Of a DNA stretch of 54,732 nt, positions 48,595-54,732 are shown in pieces. Source of the stretch: Streptomyces sp. Ru73 (GTDB lineage: Bacteria; Actinomycetota; Actinomycetes; Streptomycetales; Streptomycetaceae); assembly GCF_002920575.1 (NCBI RefSeq), contig NZ_PQSQ01000052.1, positions 1 through 54,732 on the forward strand. Reading direction: 5' to 3'. The notes under the pieces are model-generated. The model did no database searches, was not told the DNA's origin, and worked only from the letters and a program-made list of their open reading frames with translations. A program made the translations under genes and the position numbers. Numbering within the stretch: position 1 is the stretch's first letter; the number at the start of each line of letters is the position of its first letter.

Positions 48595-48987
48595 CGTCGC
48601 ACGGTGTATCGCACCGGGTGGCCCAGCCGGGCATCGGGGAAGCGTTCGCGCAAGCGTCACGCTTCCGGGAGGAACCATCCGACTGGCTGACCGTGCGCGG
48701 GACGAGCGGTTCGCGCTCGTGGACGCGTTGCTGTGCGGCGTGCGGCCCGGTGCCCTCGCCGCTGCTCGGTCCGGTCCGGAAAAGCCCGCATGACCATGGT
48801 CCGCCGGTCACTCGTGTCCTCCTGCGACCGGTTCGGGCCAATGACCCCGGACGGCCTCCCCGTACGGCGGAGGAGGTGACAGGCTCGGCGTACCGCACCC
48901 ACCGGGAAGCCTGGCCGGCCCGGCCGCCCGGCTCCGGATCCGGGCGGCGGACGTCGACGGGCGGCGCAGAGGCCGCCGGGGAGAAAC
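48595..48987. other. 393-bp stretch without a credible gene
   Basis: Open frames in both directions cross this stretch, but none shows a domain, ribosome site and codon bias together. One frame ending at 48793 reads TIRLADRARDERFALVDALL, which might be a decayed fragment, but I cannot assign it. The ribosome site for the ATPase at 48988 (GGGGAGAAAC) is at the right edge. Confidence 0.5.
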
Positions 48988-51153
48988 ATGTCCGGGACGG
49001 ACGGTCACCGCAAGGGCAACCTCCGTGAGGAGACCACGGCGTTCCTGGGCCGCCGCCGGGAACTGACCGAGCTGCGGCGCACGGTGGTCCGCTGCCGTCT
49101 CGTGACGCTGACCGGCAGCGCCGGCGTCGGCAAGACCCGGCTCGCGCTCCGGGCCGCCGACGCGGTGCGTGCCCACTACCCGGACGGGGTGTGGCTGGTG
49201 GAGCTGGCCGCCCTGCGCAGCCCGGAGCTGCCGCCCGTCGCGGTCGCCGAGGCCCTGGGCGTGGCGGCCCCGGCCGGGTGTTCGGCGGCGGAGGCCGTCG
49301 CCGAACACCTCAGGGACAAGCGGCTGCTGCTCGTCCTGGACACCTGCGAACACCTGGTGGGCTCCTGTGCCCACCTCGTCGCCGAACTCCTCACCGTGGC
49401 GCCGGGGCTCACCGTGCTCTGCACCTCCCGCCAGCCGCTGCGCGTACGCGGCGAACGCCTGCTGGAGCTGCGCCCGTTGGCCCTGCCCGGCGACGGCGGG
49501 ATGCCCGGCGCCGACGCGTGCGAGGCGCTGGAGTTCTTCCTCCGGCGTGCGGCCGACGCCGCGCCCGGTATCCGCTTCACGGCGGCGGACGCGGCGGCCG
49601 CCGTGACGGTCTGCCGGCGTCTCGACGGCCTCCCGCTGGCTCTGGAGCTGGCCGGCGCCCGGCTGCGGCAGATGCCGGTGACGGAACTGGCGGACCGGCT
49701 GAGCACCCGCCTGGACGTGCTGGACGCCGACGGGCGCACCGGTCCGCGGCGCCACCGGACGGTGCGGACCGCGATCGGCTGGAGCCATGAGCTCTGCGCG
49801 CCGCTGGAACGGCTGCTGTGGGCGCGGCTGTCCGTCTTCGCCGACGGTTTCGACCTGCCGATGGCACGGCAGGTGTGTGCGGGCGGCCCGCTCGCCCCCG
49901 ACCGGCTGGGCCCGGTGCTGGCGGGCCTCGTCGACAAGTCGGTCGTGGTGATCGACGACGGCCGGCACCGGATGCTCGACACGGTACGGGAGTACGGCGG
50001 CCAGTGGCTCGCCGAGCTGGGGGAGCGGGACACCGTACGCCGCCGGCACGCGGACGCCTACCGGCGGCTGGCCGAAGAGGTGGACGGCGCGTGGCTGGGC
50101 CCGCGGCAGCGGGAGTGGCACGCGCTGCTGACCGCCGAGCACGCCAACCTCCGCGCCGCGCTGGACCACCACCTCCAGCGCGGTGACGCGGCCGCCGCCG
50201 TGGCCATGGCCGGCGCGCTCCGTTTCTTCTGGTGCTGCGGACACCACCGCGAGGGGCGCCGCTACCTCGACCGGGCGCTCGCGCTCGACCGCGCGCCGGT
50301 GCACGGCCCGGCCGACGGCCGGCCGGGCGGGCCCGCTGCGGCGAAGCGGGACCGGGACCGGGATCGGGACAGGGACCGGGACCGGTTGCGGGCCTTCTGG
50401 TCGCGCGGCTACCTCGCCCTCAATCAGGGGGACGCCCGGGCCGCCGACGGCGCGATCGCCGACTGCGCGGCACGGGCACGCGCGGCGGGCCCGGACGAGC
50501 CGATGGCGGCCGCCGCCCACCTCCTCGGGTGCAACTGGATGCTGCGCGGGGACCCGGCGGCCGCGCTGGCCGCGCTCGCCGGCGTGCCTCCCGCCACCCC
50601 CGACGGCGCCGGGTTCACCGTCTGGCTGGCCGCCCAGCTGACCCGGGGGTGCGCGCTGGTCGTCCAGGGGCAGTTCGCGCGCGCGGCGGACCGGATGGAC
50701 CGGGTCCGCAGCGAATACACCTGCCACGGCGACCTGTGGTCCCGTTCCCGCGCCGGCCTGGTCCGCGCGCAGGCGGACGCCGGCCGGGGCGAGCTGGTGT
50801 CGGCGGCCCTGGGCGCGGCCGACGCGCTGGAGGGCCCGGAAGCCCTGCGCGACACCGTGAGCAGCGCCGCCCTCCTACAGGTGGTCGCCTCGGCCACCCT
50901 GGGCCTGGGCGGGGCCGAACGGGCGGCCCGGCTGCTGGGCTTCGCGGACAGTTTGTGGCGGCAGGTCGACGGCCGGATGCCGTACTCGTACCCGCACCTG
51001 GCCGGTGCCCGCCGCACCTGCCACGCGGAGGCCAGGGCGGCGCTGGGCGACCGGGTGTACGAGCGGGCGTACCGGGACGGCGGCGGGCTGGACGCCGCGG
51101 CGGGCTTCGCCTACGCCCGCGCAACGGCGCTCCGCTCCGGGCGGATCAGGTGA
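48988..51153 (+). CDS. AfsR-like STAND (NB-ARC) ATPase without DNA-binding domain
   Basis: A 721-residue signalling ATPase. The P-loop is LTGSAGVGKTR (K49), Walker B is RLLLVLDTCEHL, and GLPLALELAGARLRQ is the GLPL motif of AP-ATPases; ADGFDLPMARQV starts the winged-helix region and the rest is TPR-like. Proteins such as AfsR/SARP or LuxR-type relatives carry a DNA-binding domain at one end; here I see none, so it should act through protein contacts or be missing its output. A (Asp-Arg)n run at residues ~453-463 is encoded by a tandem hexanucleotide (about 50347-50385). Its last 8 bp overlap the end of the convergent glycosyltransferase gene. Confidence 0.85.
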   Translation: MSGTDGHRKGNLREETTAFLGRRRELTELRRTVVRCRLVTLTGSAGVGKTRLALRAADAVRAHYPDGVWLVELAALRSPELPPVAVAEALGVAAPAGCSAAEAVAEHLRDKRLLLVLDTCEHLVGSCAHLVAELLTVAPGLTVLCTSRQPLRVRGERLLELRPLALPGDGGMPGADACEALEFFLRRAADAAPGIRFTAADAAAAVTVCRRLDGLPLALELAGARLRQMPVTELADRLSTRLDVLDADGRTGPRRHRTVRTAIGWSHELCAPLERLLWARLSVFADGFDLPMARQVCAGGPLAPDRLGPVLAGLVDKSVVVIDDGRHRMLDTVREYGGQWLAELGERDTVRRRHADAYRRLAEEVDGAWLGPRQREWHALLTAEHANLRAALDHHLQRGDAAAAVAMAGALRFFWCCGHHREGRRYLDRALALDRAPVHGPADGRPGGPAAAKRDRDRDRDRDRDRLRAFWSRGYLALNQGDARAADGAIADCAARARAAGPDEPMAAAAHLLGCNWMLRGDPAAALAALAGVPPATPDGAGFTVWLAAQLTRGCALVVQGQFARAADRMDRVRSEYTCHGDLWSRSRAGLVRAQADAGRGELVSAALGAADALEGPEALRDTVSSAALLQVVASATLGLGGAERAARLLGFADSLWRQVDGRMPYSYPHLAGARRTCHAEARAALGDRVYERAYRDGGGLDAAAGFAYARATALRSGRIR

Positions 51154-53368
51154 CGTCGGACGCGTCCAGCCGGTACAGCGTCTGACCGGAGCCGGAGTTC
51201 GAGCCGGAGCCGGAACCGGAGCCGGAGTTCGAGCTGGAGGTTTCGCCGCCGTACTCGGACGCCCGCACCGCCGTGCCGTGCTTCTTCACCCAGGCGTTGA
51301 CCTCGGTGGAGAGGCCGTTGCCGCCGCCGGGCCCGCCGCCCATGCCGCCGCCGACCAGCACGTAGTGCAGCTTGCCCGCCGCGACCAGCGACTTGAGCGT
51401 GGCCACGGTCATGGCCCGGTCCGACCCGGTGAAGCCCCACATGGACAGGACGGGCTGCTTGCTGCTGAGGATCATCGAAGCGGCGCTCTGCGAGTTCGAC
51501 ACGGCGGCCAGCCAGGTCGCGCCGTCCCGGTGCCGTTCGAGGTAGGCGAGCATCTTGCTGTCCGCGCCACCCATGCCGCCGGGACCACCGCCCCGTGCAC
51601 CACCGCGAGGGGCGCCGCCGCGCGAACCGGAGGAGCCGTCGGAGGTCCCGGAATCCCCGGAGTCCCCGGAGCCGTTGGCGGGACCGGCAGCGGCGTCCTT
51701 GCTGCCGTTCCGGCCGGGTGTGCCGCCCGGCCGCTGTGGCATACCGTCGCCGGCAGGACCGGACGGCCGCGCCATGCCGCCCTCCGCACCCCGGGGACCG
51801 GCGCCCTTCGCTCCCGGCGGGCCGCCGTGGCCGCCCGGGCCGCCCATGCCGCCGGTCGACGGGCCCGCGGTCGGGTTGACCCCGCCCATGCCGCCGCCAC
51901 CGGAGGAAGCGGGCACGGAGACCGCGTACGCCGTCGGGCCGGCCAGCGCGGCCACGACGGCCACGGCGAGCGAGACCGCGAGCAGCTTCGTGCGGCGTAC
52001 CGCGCGGGCGCCGGCCGGTGTGCGGAAGGCGAGCAGCCCCGCCAGCGCGGCGAGTGTGAGGACCGCGACGACCGGCACGAGCCAGGCGTTCCAGTCCGCT
52101 GCCCGGCGCAGCAGCACGACCGCCCAGACCGCCGTCACGGCCAGCGCGGCGGGCAGGACCCAGATCCAGCGGCGGCTGTCGCGGAACGCGCGGAAGAGCA
52201 GCGCCCCGCCACCGCCGCACAGCGCCGCGATGCCGGGCGCGAGGGCCGTCGTGTAGTAGGGGTGCACGGTGCCCTCGGAGAGGCTGAACACCAGGTAGTG
52301 CAGTACGGTCCAGCCGCCCCACATCAGCAGGGAGGCGCGCACGGCGTCGGTGCGGGGCGCCCGGCCGCGCAGCACCAGCCCGGCGGCCAGCGCGATGCCG
52401 GCGAACGGCAGCAGCCAGGAGATCTGGCCGCCCAGCGTCTCGTTGAACATCCGGCCCCAGCCGGCGGCCCCCGCGAAGCTGCCGCCGCCTCCGCCGTTGC
52501 CCTCGCCGCCGAGGACCCGGCCCAGGCCGTTGTAGCCGAGGATCAGGTCCCAGGCCGTGCCGTCGGTCGAACCGCCGATGTAGGGCCGGCTGTCGGCGGG
52601 CCAGAGCTGTACGGCCAGCGCCCACCAGCCGCTCGCGGCCACCAGGGCGACGCCGGCGAACAGCAGGTTGCGAATCCGCTTCGCGAGGCCGAGGTTCACG
52701 GCGTACAGGTACACCGCGGCGATGGCGGGCACGACGATGTACGCCTGGAGCATCTTGGTGTGGAAGGCGAGGCCCAGGGCGAGGGCCGTGCCCAGCAGCG
52801 GCAGGAGCCGGCCGGTGCGGATCGCGCGCAGCGCCAGCGCCGTGCCGGTGACCATGAGGAACACCAGCAGCGGGTCGGGGTTGTTGTCCCGGGTGATGGC
52901 CACCGTGATCGGCGTGAGCGCGAGTACGAAGGCGGCGACCGCGGCGGCGCCGTGCCCGAAGACCCGCTTGACCGCGGTGTGCAGTACGGCGATCGAGCCG
53001 AGCGCTGCGCCGACCATGGGCAGCAGCATCTGCCAGGTGCCGAAGCCGAGGACGCGGCAGGAAAGGCCCATGAGCATCAGCGCGAAGGGCGGTTTGTCGA
53101 CGGTCAGGAAGTTGCCGGCGTCGAGGGAGCCGAAGAACCACGCCTTCCAGCTCTGGGTGCCGCTGTAGACGGCGGCGGAGTAGAAGCTGTTGAGGTCGTT
53201 GGCCGAGGTGCCCCAGAGGGAGAGGAGCGCGGCGACGGCGAGGGCGGCCCACAGTGCGGGGCGCGACCAGCGCGGTTCGTCCCGGCGGCCGAGCAGCAGC
53301 GCGGCGGGCCGGGACCGCGGGCGAGCGGGCGCGGGAGGCGGGACGGTGGGCAGGGGCGGGGCGGTCAT
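51146..53368 (-). CDS. GT39-type membrane glycosyltransferase with Gly-rich linker
   Basis: A 740-residue integral membrane protein of the ArnT/PMT-like dolichyl- or polyprenyl-phosphate sugar transferase type. The first external loop has the acidic residue region (NDLNSFYSAAVYSG...FLTVDKPPFALM) and a D-N-N-P-D-P (ITRDNNPDPLLVFL) segment; about 11-12 helices end near residue 465. Then a long, Gly/Pro/Ser-rich collagen-like linker (about 510-615) leads to a compact extracytoplasmic domain (MLAYLERHRDGATWLAAVSNSQSAAS...VLVGGGMGG), and the C-terminus is another SG-rich run before TLYRLDASDVT. This architecture is seen in actinobacterial GT39 proteins. Probably transfers a sugar to cell-wall or protein acceptors. 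Confidence 0.88.
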   Translation of the reverse strand: MTAPPLPTVPPPAPARPRSRPAALLLGRRDEPRWSRPALWAALAVAALLSLWGTSANDLNSFYSAAVYSGTQSWKAWFFGSLDAGNFLTVDKPPFALMLMGLSCRVLGFGTWQMLLPMVGAALGSIAVLHTAVKRVFGHGAAAVAAFVLALTPITVAITRDNNPDPLLVFLMVTGTALALRAIRTGRLLPLLGTALALGLAFHTKMLQAYIVVPAIAAVYLYAVNLGLAKRIRNLLFAGVALVAASGWWALAVQLWPADSRPYIGGSTDGTAWDLILGYNGLGRVLGGEGNGGGGGSFAGAAGWGRMFNETLGGQISWLLPFAGIALAAGLVLRGRAPRTDAVRASLLMWGGWTVLHYLVFSLSEGTVHPYYTTALAPGIAALCGGGGALLFRAFRDSRRWIWVLPAALAVTAVWAVVLLRRAADWNAWLVPVVAVLTLAALAGLLAFRTPAGARAVRRTKLLAVSLAVAVVAALAGPTAYAVSVPASSGGGGMGGVNPTAGPSTGGMGGPGGHGGPPGAKGAGPRGAEGGMARPSGPAGDGMPQRPGGTPGRNGSKDAAAGPANGSGDSGDSGTSDGSSGSRGGAPRGGARGGGPGGMGGADSKMLAYLERHRDGATWLAAVSNSQSAASMILSSKQPVLSMWGFTGSDRAMTVATLKSLVAAGKLHYVLVGGGMGGGPGGGNGLSTEVNAWVKKHGTAVRASEYGGETSSSNSGSGSGSGSNSGSGQTLYRLDASDVT

Positions 53369-53417
53369 GACGGTGGCTCTTCCTCGGCAGGGACGGACGG
53401 TCGTCGGGCGGGCGCGG

Positions 53418-54428
53418 TCAGCGAGCGGCGGCTTCGGCCCGCACGGCAGCGGCTTCGGCCGGTACCGCGATGGGCTGTGCCGCGGCGGGCCGCTCCCCGG
53501 TTGATGGCTCACCGGCCGGCAGCGTCTCGGCCGGCAGCGTCTCGGCGTACTGCCGCAGCCAGGACCGGAAGTCAGGACCCAGGTCGGCGCGGCCGCACGC
53601 CAGCTGCACGACGGCGCGCAGGTACGAGGCCCGGTCCCCGGTGTCGTACCGCCGCCCCCGGAAGAGCACGGCGTGCACCGGGCCGCCCCGGCGGGCGTCG
53701 CGTCCGGCCAGCTCCTGGATCGCGTCGGTGAGCTGGATCTCGCCGCCGCGCCCGGGGGCCGTGCGCTCCAGCACGCCGAAGACGGCGGGGTCGAGCACGT
53801 ACCGCCCGATCACCGCACAGGTGCTGGGCGCCTCGCCGGGTGCCGGCTTCTCGACCAGCCCGGTCACCCGGAGCACGCCGTCCTCGGCCGGTTCCACGGC
53901 GGCGCAGCCGTAGAGGTGCGTCTCCGCCGGGTCGACCTCGGTGAGCGCCACGACGCTGCCGCCGGTCCGCGCGTGCACCGCGAGCATGTCCGTCAGCAGC
54001 GCGTCGCGCGGGTCGATCAGGTCGTCCCCGAGCAGTACGGCGAAGGGCTCGTCGCCGATGTGGTCGCGTGCGCGGAGCACGGCGTGGCCCAGACCCAGGG
54101 GAGCGCCCTGCCGGACGTGGTGCATGCGGGCCAGCCGGGCGAGGCCGCGTACGGTCGCGAGCCGGTCCGCGTCCCCCTTGGCGGCCAGTACCTCTTCGAG
54201 TTCGTGGGCGCGGTCGAAGTGGTCCTCGACGGCGCGCTTGTTCCGGCCGGTGATCATGAGCACGTCGTCCAGCCCCGCTCCGGCCGCCTCCTCCACGACG
54301 TACTGGATCGCCGGCTTGTCGACCACCGGCAGCATTTCCTTGGGCGTGGCCTTGGTCGCGGGCAGGAAGCGGGTGCCGAGACCGGCGGCGGGGACGACGG
54401 CCTTGCGCACGGACGTGCGTACAGGCAT
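53418..54428 (-). CDS. galU: UTP--glucose-1-phosphate uridylyltransferase
   Basis: A 336-residue enzyme that makes UDP-glucose. The nucleotide-binding N-terminus is AVVPAAGLGTRFLPATKATPKEMLPVVDKPAIQYVVEEA (canonical GalU), with sugar-binding FAVLLGDDLIDPRDALLTDM, GLVEKP and GGEIQLTDAIQEL following. The C-terminus is extended by about 40 residues rich in Ala/Glu/Pro compared with the family. The ATG at 54428 is preceded by GAGG; an upstream ATG at 54458 exists but has a weak site. The 50-bp gap to the glycosyltransferase suggests a common transcript, supplying UDP-glucose-type donors for that enzyme's pathway. Confidence 0.93.
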   Translation of the reverse strand: MPVRTSVRKAVVPAAGLGTRFLPATKATPKEMLPVVDKPAIQYVVEEAAGAGLDDVLMITGRNKRAVEDHFDRAHELEEVLAAKGDADRLATVRGLARLARMHHVRQGAPLGLGHAVLRARDHIGDEPFAVLLGDDLIDPRDALLTDMLAVHARTGGSVVALTEVDPAETHLYGCAAVEPAEDGVLRVTGLVEKPAPGEAPSTCAVIGRYVLDPAVFGVLERTAPGRGGEIQLTDAIQELAGRDARRGGPVHAVLFRGRRYDTGDRASYLRAVVQLACGRADLGPDFRSWLRQYAETLPAETLPAGEPSTGERPAAAQPIAVPAEAAAVRAEAAAR

Positions 54429-54593
54429 GGAGAACCTCACGGGAACGGAGAAGGGCAAGTGCCCTCACACCCTGCGTCCCCTCGATGTGGGGAGCCTTGG
54501 CCCGTCCTTTGAGCGAGCTGTGAAGGGGCACTCCCGCGTGGCCTGCGGAAAGAGCCGTACGGTGGGGGTTTCTGTGCGGATTTACCTCATGCA

Positions 54594-54599
54594 TATGAT
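54594..54599 (+). promoter_or_regulatory. -10-like hexamer for a leaderless GNAT transcript
   Basis: TATGAT (54594-54599) in an AT-rich pocket lies 6 nt before the ATG at 54606, the distance expected for leaderless mRNA. The matching -35 is weak. The remaining 54429-54593 gap holds no gene. Confidence 0.45.
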
Positions 54600-54605
54600 G
54601 TGCAA

Positions 54606-54732
54606 ATGCGCGGCTACAGCATCAGGACGGCGACCCCCGACGACCTCGACGGCGCGCGTGCCGTCATGCTCGACACGGTCTACCGGGACTTCGGCACGGG
54701 TTACGTGCCGCGCTGGCACCGCGACATCATCG
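54606..54732 (+). CDS. GNAT-family N-acetyltransferase, N-terminal fragment
   Basis: The window ends 42 codons into this gene. The visible part MRGYSIRTATPDDLDGARAVMLDTVYRDFGTGYVPRWHRD has the GNAT first-strand/helix pattern (IRxAtpdDldgar.vml) used by acetyltransferases. Nothing can be said on substrate. No ribosome site is seen, consistent with leaderless translation from 54606. Confidence 0.8.
   Translation, partial: MRGYSIRTATPDDLDGARAVMLDTVYRDFGTGYVPRWHRDII

Noticed and set aside
48618..49028. A 136-codon plus-strand frame overlapping the ATPase start
   Set aside because: No domain, no ribosome site, and its end runs into the well-supported ATPase gene.
1..54732. Mobile element, phage or integrated plasmid
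   Set aside because: No transposase, integrase, terminal repeats or tRNA-linked attachment site were seen.

Overview
The window looks like a Streptomyces-type actinobacterial chromosome. It is very GC-rich, it makes heavy use of GTG starts and ATGA/GTGA stop-start overlaps, and it encodes typical Streptomyces families: an AfsR-like STAND ATPase, NarL-type two-component pairs, a Pls-like carrier/acyltransferase membrane protein, an ATP-dependent DNA ligase and a Tat-exported class A beta-lactamase. I see no rRNA, tRNA, CRISPR, insertion sequence or phage. The gene mix (regulators, exporters, catabolism, beta-lactamases) suggests an accessory or arm-like region.

Layout. 1-9.8 kb: a TetR/DHA2-exporter pair, a GNAT enzyme, a DUF4157 protein with a nuclease-like C-terminus, a permease plus nitrilase-type hydrolase facing a GntR regulator across a clear operator, and an EstB-like serine hydrolase. 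9.8-14.8 kb: a Pls/PosA-like carrier and acyltransferase membrane protein lacking an adenylation domain, then a response regulator/histidine kinase pair. 14.8-21 kb: a LysR regulator divergent from an NTF2-like/PhzS-like monooxygenase pair, a conserved helical protein, a nucleotidyltransferase, and a NUDIX/DNA ligase pair.

21.1-25.4 kb is the most exciting part. A 50-residue peptide gene, whose C-terminus carries three GCIS repeats, sits behind a promoter with two nested inverted repeats. It is followed by a CapK/PaaK-like adenylate-forming enzyme, a small protein with an IDEFWH motif, an MFS exporter (the last three linked by ATGA overlaps) and a beta-carbonic anhydrase, ending at a perfect terminator. 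None of the usual RiPP maturases is present. I propose it as a candidate undescribed RiPP-like peptide system.

25.6-27.1 kb holds two small membrane proteins and a STAS protein. 27.1-36.3 kb is a divergent catabolic locus: P450 and glutamine-synthetase-like ligase on one side; ferredoxin, ferredoxin reductase, acetoacetate-decarboxylase-like protein, aldehyde dehydrogenase, class III extradiol dioxygenase, fumarylacetoacetase-like hydrolase and a TetR on the other. Each of the two promoters carries a copy of the same TTTGA-type operator directly after its -10. 36.3-38.9 kb is a MerR regulator divergent from a fused double alpha/beta hydrolase with a textbook 19-bp-spacer MerR promoter. 38.9-43.5 kb has an FdhF/YdeP-type molybdopterin oxidoreductase, its likely LysR regulator, and a methyltransferase. 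43.5-48.1 kb is a beta-lactam-related island (serine hydrolase, LysR, penicillin-binding protein, class A beta-lactamase). The rest holds a RidA protein, an AfsR-like ATPase without a DNA-binding domain, a GT39-type membrane glycosyltransferase, GalU, and the start of a GNAT gene cut by the window edge.

All assignments come from reading motifs and arrangement by eye; no database search was run.
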